DNA from: Candidatus Gracilibacteria bacterium GN02-872 | Lineage (GTDB): Bacteria > Patescibacteriota > Gracilibacteria > BD1-5 > UBA6164 | NCBI GenBank assembly: GCA_003260325.1 | Contig: MOLU01000007.1 | Coordinates: 3,329 to 67,328 of the forward strand | Direction of reading: 5' to 3' | Length of the DNA: 64,000 nt | In this document: piece after piece, positions 53,396 through 64,000 of the stretch | Layout of the letters: each line of letters starts with the position of its first letter | How positions within the stretch are numbered: position 1 is the stretch's first letter | The notes under the pieces: model-generated | What the model saw: the letters and a program-made list of their open reading frames with translations, nothing else | Database searches by the model: none | Told to the model about the DNA's origin: nothing | Made by a program: the position numbers and the translations under genes

Positions 53396-54142
53396 TTATC
53401 TAGAATTTATAGTATGTTTTGTCTTTGAAGTCCATTTGTAAGACAACTTTTCAAGATAAGACCAATTTACTCTCATTGCTTGTAAAAGTTTCCCATTTTT
53501 GTCTCTTTGATGCTGAACATATTCTTTGTGTTGATCTTTTGAAACTTGCTGTCTATTAAGTAACAATCAATTATGAGCAACTTCTAAAAATATATCAGTT
53601 TTAGCTTTAGAAAGTAAAAAACAAGCTCAAGATCATTGTCATCAATTTAAAAAATCTATTGAATCCAAAACTGAAGTTGCAATTTTAGGATCAGAAGAGC
53701 TAATATCATCAACACAATCTTTTGCTTCATCAAAAGACTTTATACAAGCTTCATCATACATTCTCTTCAAATCATCTTTTTTCTGAAAAATATCTTTAAC
53801 TCAATCAAAAAAATCAGAGCTAGATCATTTTCAAAAATAATAATTCTTTCCTCCATATAAATCCTTTAAATATTTTTCTGCATCTTTATCTATTTTTTTA
53901 AAATTTTCATCCATTGCAATCTGAAAAGCCCTTGCTTCAGCAGAGTCTTGTATACAAGGGAAATCCTCAAAATCTTTTAACCTTCCTCAAAGTCAGATGT
54001 ACTTCATATTATCTTTTCAAGAAAATGATTTAATTGCAGAAGTACACTGATCTATTTTTCATTTATATTTACAACTTGCTGCAAAACTAAAAGAAGCTGA
54101 AAATATAAAAATTATAGCAAAAATTAGAAATTTAATTTTCAT
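53396..54142 (-). CDS. Secreted cysteine-containing protein, 248 aa
   Basis: Signal peptide to about residue 23 (ends SFAAS). Mature part has seven or more cysteines, suggesting disulfides, and is mostly helical and charged. The GGKNYYFGKGSSSDFFDGVKD segment is glycine-rich. No family recognised. In operon with ksgA and a small membrane protein. Confidence 0.7.
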
Positions 54143-54144
54143 AA

Positions 54145-54369
54145 TTACTTTTTTCTGTTAAAAATTTTTATAATAAAAATAGTAGTTTTTCCAAAAAATT
54201 TCTTTATCTTAGCAAAAAAGCCATTTGACCTTTGCTTAATTCACCTTGTAACTTCCTGTCATTTTTTAGTTTTAGAAAGTCAAATCATAGAAGCCACCGC
54301 TGTTCAAATAATCACTCAAGTAACTATTTTATCTATTTTTCCAGCAGATTTTGAAACTCTTTTTTTCAT
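54145..54369 (-). CDS. Small one-TM basic protein, 74 aa
   Basis: Lys/Arg-rich N-terminus, one hydrophobic stretch (about residues 14-33), then a basic tail. Topology resembles YtxH-like envelope proteins. It starts 12 bases after the upstream Hsp20 gene and ends two bases before the secreted-protein gene. Confidence 0.6.
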
Positions 54370-54381
54370 AAATTCAATATA

Positions 54382-54807
54382 TTATAATCTATCAATTCTT
54401 ATATTATGGCTACTAAATTGAAGTTTTGGAATTTTTATTATCAACATATTGTTTTCCATCCCTGCACTTATTGCCTCAAAATTTAAATTTTCAGGTAAAA
54501 TTATTTTTCTACTAAATTTTCCCCAATAACATTCTTTATTTTTTATAATTACATTTTCATTGTAAATTTCAGGTTTTTTTCTAACTCAAGAAATTGTTAA
54601 AACTTGATTAAAAAAGGATAAATCTACATCTTTTAGTTCTATTCCAGCAACTGGAGCTAAAATAACAAGTTCATCTCAAGTATCAAGTATATCAAGAGCA
54701 ACTTGTCCAATATTTTCTTCATTATCTAACACTTCTTCATATTCTTCATCTTCATAAATTTCTTCATAATTATCATCATCAGAAACTTTAAAAAATTTTT
54801 TCAACAT
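54382..54807 (-). CDS. Hsp20/alpha-crystallin small heat shock protein
   Basis: 141 aa. Acidic N-terminal arm (residues 8-35), then an alpha-crystallin domain: VALDILDTGDELVILAPVAGI, GVRKKPEIY, YWGKFSRKIILPENLNFEAIS and the LIIKIPK strand. A C-terminal IxI-like motif is not obvious. ATP-independent holdase. First gene of an operon leading to ksgA. Confidence 0.85.
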
Positions 54808-54929
54808 AAGCCATTTTTTAAAAAATATTTAACTAATTATATATTTTTTTGAAATTTTTCAAGAAAAATGATAAAATTATAAAGAATTTATTTAAAACAA
54901 AGAGAAAAAACAGTTTTTAATTTAAAAAA

Positions 54930-56042
54930 ATGCAAGAAAAACTAAATTTTATAAAAAATATTTTCTGATTTAAGGGAAAATCCCTAAAAATAAGCTCAAA
55001 AAATAAAATAAATTTTTTAGAGCAATTTTCAAATTTAATAAATTCGGGAATTCCAATAATAAATTCATTAAAAATCATAATGTATCAAACAAAAGACAAA
55101 AAAATCAAATTTATGCTGGAAAAGATAATTTCAGATGTAAATAAATGATGAAATTTAAGAGAAAGTTTTGAAAAGTTCCCAAAAATATTTTGATATTTTG
55201 ATTTATCAATTATAGAAATGTGAGAAGTAACTTGAGCACTTTGAAATTCAATAGAAACAATAAAAAATAAAGAAGAAAAAGATAGAGAGTTAAAATGAAA
55301 AATAATATGAGCTTTGATCTATCCAATAGTGATAGTCAGTCTATCAACAATTATGATCTGAGTTTTTATGGTTTTTGTTATACCAAAAATCCAAAAAATG
55401 TATGCTGACTCAAAAGTAAATTTACCAGAATTAACACAAAAAGTAATACAAATCTCTGATTTCACTCAAAAAAATATTTCTTACATAATTTTAGTAATTT
55501 TTATCCTTATTTTATTGTTTCATGTTTTTAAAACAAATAAATTTACAAAAATTTATTGGGATAATTTTGTTTTAAGAATTCCTCTTTTTTGAGGTTTAAT
55601 AAAAAAGAAAATATTAGCAATCTTTAGCTCAAGTTTATGAATTTTATTAAAAAATTGAGTTATGATAAACAAATCACTTTCTATAAGCTCAAAATCTCTT
55701 TGAAATGATTATTATGAGAAAAATTTAAATGATATAAATTCAAGAGTATCAAAATGAGTACAATTAAGCGAACTTATGGGAATAAATGATATTCAAAGCT
55801 GAAAAGAAAATTTTTTATTTCCAATAGAATTAGCATCAGTTGTGAAAATATGAGAAGAAACTTGAAATTTACCTGACTTACTGATAAAAATAAGTAAAAA
55901 ACAAAACAAAGAAATTGATTCTGTAGTAAAAAATATTCAAACAGCAATTGAACCACTTGTTATTGTAATAATTTGAATAATAGTCTGAACAATTATAATG
56001 GCTATAATGCTTCCTTTCTTTAATATGGTAAATGTTGTATAA
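54930..56042 (+). CDS. pilC: Type IV pilus inner-membrane protein PilC/GspF
   Basis: 370 aa. Two GspF domains: the first with LEQFSNLINSGIPIINSL, the second with IFSSSLGILLKNGVMINKSL; three membrane segments near 165-185, 215-235 and 345-365; and the GEETGNLPDLL motif. PilC is the platform protein on which pilin assembly turns. No other pilus gene lies nearby, so the system is split in this genome. Stop at 56040-56042. Confidence 0.92.
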
Positions 56043-56043
56043 A

Positions 56044-56076
56044 AAAACTTTGTTCTAAAAAATAGAACAAAGTTTT
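56044..56076. terminator. Bidirectional terminator
   Basis: AAAACTTTGTTCTA and TAGAACAAAGTTTT form a 14-pair stem; the thioredoxin stop codon is at the end. Confidence 0.8.
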
Positions 56077-56386
56077 ATAAATATTTTGAAACAACTTCTT
56101 CAAGCTCAGATTTTTGCTTAACTCAAACCATAGTTTCAACAACTTCTCAATCTTTAAAAACAATCAAAGTTGGTATAGACATAACCCTAAAAGATCATGC
56201 TATTTCAGGACATTCATCTACATTTACTTTTCCAACTTTCATAGAGTCTCCTTGAGATTCAGCAAAATCATCAATTATAGGAAGCATCATTTGACAAGGA
56301 CCACACCATTCTGCCCAAAAGTCAACTAAAGTAACTCACTCTTTTATTGTTTCATTAAAATTTTCATTATTTAAAATCAAAGTCAT
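56075..56386 (-). CDS. trxA: Thioredoxin
   Basis: 103 aa. Active site WCGPC at residues 27-31, cis-proline in SIPTLIVF, and FWAEWC lead-in. Cytoplasmic disulfide reductase. The Trp is TGG and the active-site Gly is GGT, another check that TGA is not Trp here. Normal length. Confidence 0.95.
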
Positions 56387-56478
56387 ATAAGAATTTTATA
56401 AATTAAAGTCTTTTGAGAAATATTCTCATTTGGGTATTATATATTTTTTTAAAAAAAGTCAAATTTTTACTATATTAT

Positions 56479-57225
56479 TTAAAGTAATTTTTCTTTAAAT
56501 ATTTCTTTAAATTTCTCTACAGCAAGCCCTTGGTCTACAAAAAATGGAGAAGTACAAACTGTTACATATGAAGCTTTTTCAAAAGCATCCAAAATAACTT
56601 TTTTCTTCAATTCAAAATCTATAAAATCAAGTTCTGAAGCAAAAAAGTCTAAATCTAAATTCAAAATAATTTTTGAATTATTTTTTTTATTTGAAAAATT
56701 TTGTAAATAATCTTCTAAATTTTTTGTATTTCTAATTTGAACAATATTCTCTATAATTCACTCTTTTTGAGCTGGGATAATATAATCTCAAACATTTAAA
56801 ACAAAATTTGTAAAATCAAAAACTTTTTCTAAGCTTTTACTATCACTTTTGCTGATAATTTTACCATTATCGCGAGTATCTGCGTGCTGATCTATATGAA
56901 TTAAAATATTTTTATCTCATATGATTTTTCTTGATCTAGCCTCATACCAAAAGTAAAATGCGTGATTATGATTATCAAACAAAACAACTTCTTTTCATCA
57001 CATTTGAAATCGATAAAAATTTTTTAATCAATAGTTTGTACTTAATTTGTCATCAAAATCAAAATCTTCAAAGGCTATTTTTTCCAAATCATCTTGAAAT
57101 TTTATTTCATCAAAAGATTTTGCTTCAATTATTTCTGGAACAAAAAGCTTTTTGTTTTGCCTTTTATCAAATGAAAATTCATTATTTCAAACTGGACTTT
57201 CTATAAAAAATCATTTATTATACAT
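56479..57225 (-). CDS. UPF0489 family protein (peptide-arginase-like)
   Basis: 248 aa. Motifs FDNHNHAFYFWYEA and ILIHIDQHADTRD, then LNLDLDFFA: the acidic/His residues of the ureohydrolase-like metal site characteristic of UPF0489. Bacterial members convert arginine to ornithine within ribosomal peptides, but most are uncharacterised. Monocistronic here. Confidence 0.75.
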
Positions 57226-57287
57226 ATTTTCTTTATTTTTAAAAAATTTTTATTATTATATAAAAAATATTTAATTTTAAAAATTTT

Positions 57288-57959
57288 ATGAAAGATTTAA
57301 CCAAAAAACAAAAAGAAATCATCAAAAAAAAGCTAAAAATTATGTGAGATGAATTGCAAAAAATAATTCCTGATGCAAAAACAGAATTAAAATACTGAAA
57401 TGATTTTCAACTTCTAATTGCAATAATTATGTCAGCTCAATCAACCGATAAACAAGTAAATAAGGTAAATGAAATATTTTTTAAAAAACTAATAGAGCCA
57501 AAAGATTGAGTAGAACTTTGAGTTGATAAAATCAGAAAATATATAAACTCTATTTCTTTTTTTAACAATAAAGCAAAAAATATTTTTTGAACTTGTGAAA
57601 AGCTTGTAGAAGCTAAAAATAAAATTCCTGAAAGTGTAGAAGAATTACAAAAGTTACCTTGAGTTTGAGTAAAAACATCAAAAGTTTTTCTTTCTGTAAC
57701 AAAAGATGCTCCCTACCTTTGAGTAGATACACATGTTCACAGAGTTTTAAATAGATTTTGAATTGTGAAAACTAATTCTCCACTTGAAACAGATAAAATA
57801 GTATCAAAAATAGAGATGGACTTGAGTTATAAAAATCTACATAATACCTTGATATTATTTTGAAGATATTATTCAAAAGCTTGAGATGACGATTTTTCAA
57901 AATGAAAAGATCCAGAATTTTGCAAAAATCTAAAAAAGAAACTTGATAAAGTAAAATAA
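57288..57959 (+). CDS. nth: Endonuclease III-type DNA glycosylase lacking the Fe-S cluster
   Basis: 223 aa. SAQSTDKQVN, helix-hairpin-helix LPGVGVKTSKVF with the catalytic Lys, and VDTHVHRVLNRFG with the catalytic Asp are intact. Removes oxidised pyrimidines. After LILFGRYYSKAG the usual C-x6-C-x2-C-x5-C cluster is replaced by an Asp/Lys-rich stretch with only one Cys, so no 4Fe-4S cluster can form. The next gene starts five bases after the stop. Confidence 0.9.
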
Positions 57960-57963
57960 AACT

Positions 57964-59499
57964 ATGATTACAAAACTAAGAGATTATATTTGAAACAAAG
58001 ATAACGAAGAATATTTAGCAAGAGAAAAATATTCTCCTTATGCTTTGCAACAAGCCAGAAATATAGTAAAATACTGAACTATTGACAAAGCAAAACATAG
58101 AGAATTTGTTGAATGAATAAGCATAGATGCAAAAGAATCAAAAGACTTAGATGATGCAATTTGGGCAGAAAAATATAGCAATTAATACAAAGTTTGGATT
58201 CATATTTCTGATCCAACTGAAAATATAAAAAAATATTCTCCTCTAGATTTAGAAGCCTTAAAAAGAACAACAAGTATTTACAGAACAAACGATATTTTAA
58301 ATATGTATCCTCCAGAATTGGCAAATGATATTTTTTCTTTGAACGAATGAAGAGAAAAACTAACCATAACTGTTGAAGTAGATTTGGATTTCAAGTGAAA
58401 TATAAAAAATTTTGAAGTTTATGAATCTATTTTTAAAAATAAAAAAAGATGTGATTATGAAAATTTTATTGATGATTTCATAAATCCAGATTCTCCTTTT
58501 CACGAAACTTTTCAAATTATGTACGAAATCGCTAAAAAAAGAAGAAACAATAGAAAATCAAAATGAGCAATTTTAGATTTTGATGAAGCTGAGAGGAGAA
58601 TATTTTTATGAGAAAAAAGAGAAAAAATAATAACAAACATTAAAAAAATTCCTCATCAAATTGTTGAAGAATGGGCTATTTTGTGAAATATTTGTACTGC
58701 AATTTATATGACAAGAAAAGATTTACTAAAAGTCTTTAGAGTTCATTTAGAGTTAAACGAAAAAGCTTTTTATTCTGAAAAAGAATTGTGACACAAAGCT
58801 CTTGCTTTAAAAAACTATACTCACTTTACCTCTCCAATTCGCAGATATAGCGACGGAGTCGTTCATAGAATTATAAAAGACGATTTGAATAATAGAAATA
58901 GTTTATATGAAAACGAGGAATTAAGAGAAATTCTAGATCATATAAATAAAAAAGCACTAACTATTCAATATTTATGAAAATATTATGATTCAGAAATTTG
59001 GGGAAAGAAAAAAATAGAACTTTTAAAAAATCTTTATTGAGATGATTTAAAAGTAAATCATTTTAAAATTTATATAAGAAATCACATCTCAAAAAATAAA
59101 AAAATTCCAAAAAATATGATTGAAGAAATAAAAAATGATATAGAATCTTGAGAATTAGAAAGCTGGGCTTGGGCAATTTGATTATTTCTAGTTAGTGATG
59201 AAAAAGAAATAAAAAAAATGATTTATAAAAAAATAATTGAAGAAAATGTAATGGAATATAAAAAAATAATTTCTATTTTAAACACAACAAAAATAATGAG
59301 ATGAGATGAGAATTCTATTTTTCAGATTGAAGAAGATGTAGATGAAGTAAAAAATAAAGTTTATTACAAAATTTCTTTTCAAAATAATAAAATTTATGAA
59401 AGTGAATATAGTTACTGAAATGAATACGAAAAAAGGTGTATTTTATGAGATGAAAGAGAAAAAATAATTAAAAAATTCTTTGAAATATTTATGGATTAA
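57964..59499 (+). pseudogene. RNB-domain ribonuclease (RNase II/R) with internal ochre codon
   Basis: One frame of 512 codons with a single TAA at 58183-58185, inside the RNB core between IDAKESKDLDDAIW (catalytic Asp cluster) and YKVWIHISDPT. The rest is intact: the HFTSPIRRYSDGVVHRII motif and a C-terminal S1-like region. At that position relatives have Gly or similar in a turn; TGA to TAA is a single G-to-A change. Either the gene is inactivated, or made as two fragments, or the base is a sequencing error. The N-terminal cold-shock domains are absent. Confidence 0.75.
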
Positions 59500-59524
59500 A
59501 AAATCTCCAAATTGGAGATTTTTA
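59499..59524. terminator. Bidirectional terminator
   Basis: AAAATCTCCAA and TTGGAGATTTT form an eleven-pair stem followed by Ts. Confidence 0.8.
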
Positions 59525-59544
59525 TTTTTTAGAATTAAAAAATT

Positions 59545-60231
59545 TTATTGCCTCAAGTTGTATTTTCAATTCTCAACATCAGACATAACTTTTCTATCAT
59601 TAAAAGTTACAACTCTTTTTTTCATTTTATTTACAATATTTGCATCGTGAGTTGCCATAATAATTGTTTTACCTTCTGAATTTAAATCTAAAAAAATATC
59701 CATTATTTCTTTTGAAGTATCAGGATCAAGATTTCAAGTCGGCTCATCTCAAATAATTATATCTGGATCATTTACCAAAGCTCTAGCAATAGCAACTCTT
59801 TGTTTTTCTCAACCAGAAAGTTCATAAACAAATTTATCTTTTTTTATTAAAAGTCCTACTTTTTCCAAAGCCTCAGGAACTTTTTTTCTAATAACTTCAT
59901 CACTATAACCGCAGACTTCCATAGCAAAAGCGACATTTTCATAAACTTTTTTACTTTCAAGCAATTTGTAATCTTGAAAAATTACTCAAATATTTCTTCT
60001 ATAATTAAGTAATATTTGTTCATTATAACCTTTATAAAGAGCAGTTCAGTTATCTAAGATTACATCTCATCTTTCAGGAGTAAAATCTCAAATAATTGAC
60101 CTAATAAGACTAGTTTTTCCACTTCAAGAGTATCAAATAAAAAAAACAAATTCACCTGGTTTAATTTCTATATTTATATCTTCTAAAACAATTTTGTTCC
60201 TAAAAGAAAGGCTTAAATTATCTATTTTCAT
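59545..60231 (-). CDS. ftsE: FtsE-like ABC transporter ATPase
   Basis: 228 aa. Walker A GYSGSGKT (33-40), Q loop VIFQDYKLLESKKVYENV typical of FtsE, signature ELSGGEKQRVAIARAL, Walker B IIGDEPTGNLD and switch His (ATHD). FtsE with FtsX controls peptidoglycan hydrolases at division; ftsX is not adjacent. The coiled-coil M23 protein at 16-18 kb is the kind of hydrolase FtsEX regulates. Confidence 0.85.
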
Positions 60232-60302
60232 AATTTTATATTTTTTAAAAATATTTTTATAATTGTATAAATTTTTTTATAAAAAGCAAGAAAGTTTAGT
60301 TT

Positions 60303-61805
60303 TTAAACAAACTTTTTTATAAACTTTTTATAAATTACAAAATAAAATACTAAATAAATACAAAAAAGTATTCCTCAATATAAAAAAAAGTCTATATAAA
60401 GCCAATATTTATTTATTCATTCAAATGAAAAATTATTTAAAATAACTGTTCACAAAACATAAATAAAAATAGCAAAAACTGTATTTATAAGTAAAAATTT
60501 TATAGGAAACTGAAATTTTACAAGACTTTTTGTTCAAAAATATCATAAAACTAAAAGAAGAATTTGAGATAAAAGAGTAACAAATCAAGCTCACATAAAG
60601 CTATAATTTGGAATAAGAATTATATTTCAAATAAAATTAAAAATAGTAACAAAAATATTTATCTTTAGCAATTTACTCTGATTTTCTGAAGCAACAAAAA
60701 GATAAATAAAAACAAGAGAAATAAAATAAAACAAAATAACAGCAAAAACTATTAAAAAAGCATCAGCTGAATTGTAAGGAATAGCATCAAGATACTGTTT
60801 ATTTGCAATTATTAAAATAACATATTTTCTAAATAAAATTCACAAAACAAATACCATTAAGCTAAACATAGTCAAAACTTTAAAAGAAATATCTGTAAGT
60901 TTTGATAAAGTTTTTTCATCTCTTTGTTTAAATGCTTGCGTCAAAGAAGGTAAAATCGAAGTCATATAAAATCATCAAATAACCATTATAACCTCAACAA
61001 TCTTCATAGGTAGGCTGTAAAGTGAGATATTTCTATCAGCAATAGCTTCTCACTCCATTATAGACAAAAGCATTATGTCCATTTTGAAATAGACAACTGA
61101 TAAAAACAAAGCAACTCAGTAAGGCAAAGATATTTTAAAAATATGTTTTATATAAGCAAAATCCCAGTCAAATCAAAACTTAACTATTTTTCTTGCATAA
61201 AAATAATTCATCAAAGTATTTACAAAAACTGAAATTACTCAAACAATCATTATGTAAATAAAAGGAGAGAAATAATCAGAATTCTCTATAAATTGTTTTG
61301 GATAAAGTACATAAGCAATAAATGCAATTCAAAATAAATTTATAAGTTTTCAAAAAATTAAAGTAAAAGCAGAATACTCAACTTTCATATTTGCCTGCAT
61401 CAAAGCCAAAATCGAAGAGTTTAAAAGCTGCAAAATCGTAAAAATAGAACTGATAAAAATAGAAATAAGAGCTAAATCAGAGTTATATCACGGCAGAAAA
61501 AATGCTATAAGAACAGCTAAAATCAGAATAAAAATTCATAAAATAAGTCTCAAACTCATAACATTTCAAACAATAAACGCAGATTTTTCTTTATTATTTG
61601 TTATTTCTCTGATTGTAATCGCATAAAGTCATAAATCGGCCAGAAAAACAAATATTCAAACATAATTATAAACTTTTGAATAAAGTCAGTAAAGCTCAAC
61701 AGTTAAATAATTCGTCAAAACACTTATCAAAAATATAGCAATAATTGCAGTTCAAGCTTTTGAAAATATCTGAGAAATCGTATTGCTAGCTATTTTTTTA
61801 TACAT
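60303..61805 (-). CDS. Wzx/MurJ-type lipid-linked oligosaccharide flippase
   Basis: 500 aa with about 14 hydrophobic segments. MOP-superfamily features: start NTISQIFSKAGTAIIAIFLI, then FVFLADLGLYAITIREI. Resembles Wzx-like polysaccharide exporters more than MurJ. Together with the WcaJ-type transferase and GT4 enzyme it suggests capsule or exopolysaccharide export. Confidence 0.85.
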
Positions 61806-61945
61806 AATAAAATTTCAATTTAATAAAAAACAATAAATATGATAATTTATTTTTTTAATTTGTAAACACGAATATTTTTTTTCTCTTTACAAATTGAATC
61901 TAAAAAATAAAATATAAAAAATATAAACTTTAAAGATTTGAAATT

Positions 61946-63436
61946 ATGATAAAAAAAATATGAATTATCTTAGTTCTGCTGAGTCTTTGTATAGCTGTTA
62001 TTTGGTTTACAAATGAAATAAAAAATAATCCAAAACAGCAGACAAATACTTCCTCTCTTGATTCAGAAAAAGAACTAGCTGAAGAAAAAAAATTAGAAGA
62101 GGAAAAGGAACAATTTACAAAAGAAGAAGTTCAAAACAAAGTAAGTCAAATAAAGAAAAAAATGAAGCTAAAAGAAATTATTTCAAAAGCAAATATGTAT
62201 TTTGATGAAGATGAATATATGTTTTCATTGATTGAATTTCAAAAAGTTTTAAAAGAAGTACCAAATGATGAAGTTACAAACATAAAAGTTTGAGATATTT
62301 ATTATAAAATTCATAAATATTGAAAAGCAAATGAATATTATTCTAAAGTCAAAAAAGCGAAATCTTTAGATAAAGATAAAGCTATTTTAAGCTTGATAAA
62401 TGATAAATGAGTTTCAAAAGAAAATATTGATGAACTAACAAAGAAAATAAATGAATTTGATATTTCTGAAGAGAAAAAATTTTACTATACAACTTCTATA
62501 ATTTGTGTAGTTGATTATTCCCTTTGTAGAGATAAATTTCAAAAATATTTTGAAAAAAATTGGTCTCCTCAATCAGAAGAATTAAAAAATTTACAAAGAG
62601 CATTTGAGAGTTTCAAAAACTTTAAAAACAATGATTTATACTACAAAGCTGCATTTATAACTTGAGCTTTTTTTGAAAATGCATTTTATTATGTTGCACT
62701 AAAAACTTCAGAACAAATTTTATGACAAAAATATAATTATAGACCAATAATGGAAATCGCAGCAAAAAGTTCTTATGAAATTGGTGATTATATTTCAGCA
62801 AAAAAATATTTAAACGATATAAAAAAAATAGACCCAAACAATTCTGAAATGAGTTATTTTTTGGCTAGAGTTTATGAAAAACTAAATGATAAAAACTTAG
62901 CTTTAGTTCAGTATAAAAAAGCTTTAGCTGACAATTATAAGGATCAAATAGATATAAAAAGAAGAATTGTATTTTTATTTTTTGAATCAAAAGATTATAA
63001 AAAAATGCTTTACGCTTTTGACGATTTGTTGAAAACAAAGTCTGATAAACTAAATATAAATGATTATAGCCTAGCAATTTATTACAATATAATAAATGAT
63101 GACGAACAAAAAGCTAATTTGTATATAGAGCAAGCAATTGAAAAGTTTCCAAAATCAGAATTATTTTATTGATATAAAGCTTGGATTATGCTAGAAAAAG
63201 ATAATCTACTAGATAGTGATTTGAAAGAAATAAAAGAAAATATTGACAAAGCAATGGCAATAAAAAGGAATTCTTTGATTCTGATGGCAAATTGAATCTA
63301 TGAGCTAAAAATGAAAAATTATGAAAAAGCGATTGTAAACTTGAAATCTGCTTACTGAATGGATAAAAGCTGAGAATATAAAGAAAAAATAGATTTTTGG
63401 TTACAAAAAGTAGCTGAAGAAAGAAATAACAATTAA
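61946..63436 (+). CDS. TPR-repeat membrane-anchored protein
   Basis: 496 aa. N-terminal uncleaved helix (about residues 5-22), an acidic/Gln-rich coiled stretch (30-80), then TPR units from about residue 90 to the end (for example ISAKKYLNDIKKIDPNNSE and ALVQYKKALADNYKDQ). A docking scaffold on the outer membrane face. The following gene starts nine bases later. Confidence 0.8.
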
Positions 63437-63444
63437 AATATTTT

Positions 63445-63987
63445 ATGGAAAATATAAAAATATCTGAAAATTCAAAAAAAAATAACATTTCACTAGAAGA
63501 ATTATCTCTTGAAATTTCAAAAAAATTTTGATTAGAATCAAAAAAGATATCTTTCTTGATAAAAGAAATACGAGAAAATAGCGTTTATTCTCTTGAAAAT
63601 TTAAAAGTAGAATTACAAAAAGAAAACAAAACTCTGGAATTACAAAAAATCCAAGAATTATTTTCTGATTTACAAAAAGCAAGAAATATTTTTGGAAAAG
63701 AATCAAAAAAAGAGATTATAAATTTAAAACAAGAGCTTGAAATAGATACAAACAACTATTTTTCAAACGTTTTGGAGTCAAAACTTCCAAGAAAACTTAT
63801 CAAAAAAGCTAAAAATCCAGAAAAACCTCACGAATATTTACTTTCAGTTTCGCTTTGAACAGCAAATTCTTTAATCGCTATTTGAAGCTGAATAATAAAT
63901 GTTTGAGTTTGAATTTTAAAATCTCCTTATGATTTATATTTACTCGCAAGCTGAAAATGAGAGCTTGAAAATGCAAAAAAAATCTAG
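63445..63987 (+). CDS. Hypothetical membrane-anchored protein, 180 aa
   Basis: ATG 63445 to TAG 63985-63987. Mostly helical, charged N-terminal 125 residues (Lys/Glu/Asn-rich, likely coiled coil) followed by a hydrophobic Gly-rich segment (about 140-158) in which glycines are TGA. Likely co-transcribed with the TPR protein. No family recognised. Confidence 0.65.
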
Positions 63988-64000
63988 TACTTAAACACTA

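Overview
The window is very AT-rich (roughly three quarters A+T) and is only readable if UGA is a sense codon. Long, family-recognisable reading frames run through dozens of in-frame TGA codons and end at TAA or TAG. The TGA positions fall on invariant glycines: the histidine-kinase G2 box, the RsgA P-loop, and the ABC signature motif. Tryptophan is TGG and the tRNA-Trp has anticodon CCA. This is genetic code 25 (UGA = Gly), known from the CPR lineages Gracilibacteria and Absconditabacteria (SR1). Cas12a-type CRISPR repeats, small gene sizes and surface-protein families fit that placement. All CDS below are given with code 25.

Layout. 1-5.2 kb: a MoxR/Bat-type stress operon on the minus strand (BatD-like, small secreted protein, MoxR ATPase, DUF58, one-TM protein, VWA protein). 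5.3-7.3 kb: an OmpR-type regulator and its histidine kinase. 7.3-7.6 kb: two microproteins with strong ribosome binding sites. 7.7-18.1 kb: membrane spermidine-synthase-like protein, DEAD-box helicase, RRM protein, sugar transferase, YmdB-type phosphodiesterase, membrane proteins and a two-domain cell-wall hydrolase. 18.3-21.4 kb: secreted protein, Ig-like surface protein, RecF, GatC. 21.5-28.5 kb: a surface cluster with two lipoproteins and two tandem paralogous glycine-rich exported proteins whose polyglycine tracts are written as runs of TGA.

28.6-32.6 kb: two Cas12a-type CRISPR arrays (16 and 10 repeats) with near-identical 154-bp leaders but no cas gene. Between them lie an AbiEi-like antitoxin homologue, an unknown 122-aa gene, tRNA-Cys, and three solitary copies of the Cas12a crRNA handle. 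32.6-35 kb is a partly decayed zone with gene remnants, a methyltransferase and RsgA. 35.1-35.4 kb holds tRNA-Pro, tRNA-Ile and tRNA-Gly. 35.6-46 kb: TsaE, STAS protein, glycosyltransferase, an N-terminally truncated MutS, baseplate-J-like membrane protein, patatin-like lipase, then tRNA-Trp, EF-Ts, S2, S1 and tRNA-His. 46-64 kb: a soluble kinase/response-regulator pair, LepA, a DUF1704 metallopeptidase convergent with an ATP-grasp ligase, KsgA, Hsp20, PilC, thioredoxin, UPF0489, endonuclease III, an RNB ribonuclease broken by an ochre codon, FtsE, a Wzx-type flippase and a TPR protein.

Taken together the genes describe a small, host-associated cell with an elaborate surface (pilus, exported glycine-rich proteins, cell-wall hydrolase), basic information processing and signs of erosion in DNA repair and RNA decay genes. 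The most unusual region is the inter-array segment with solitary crRNA handles.
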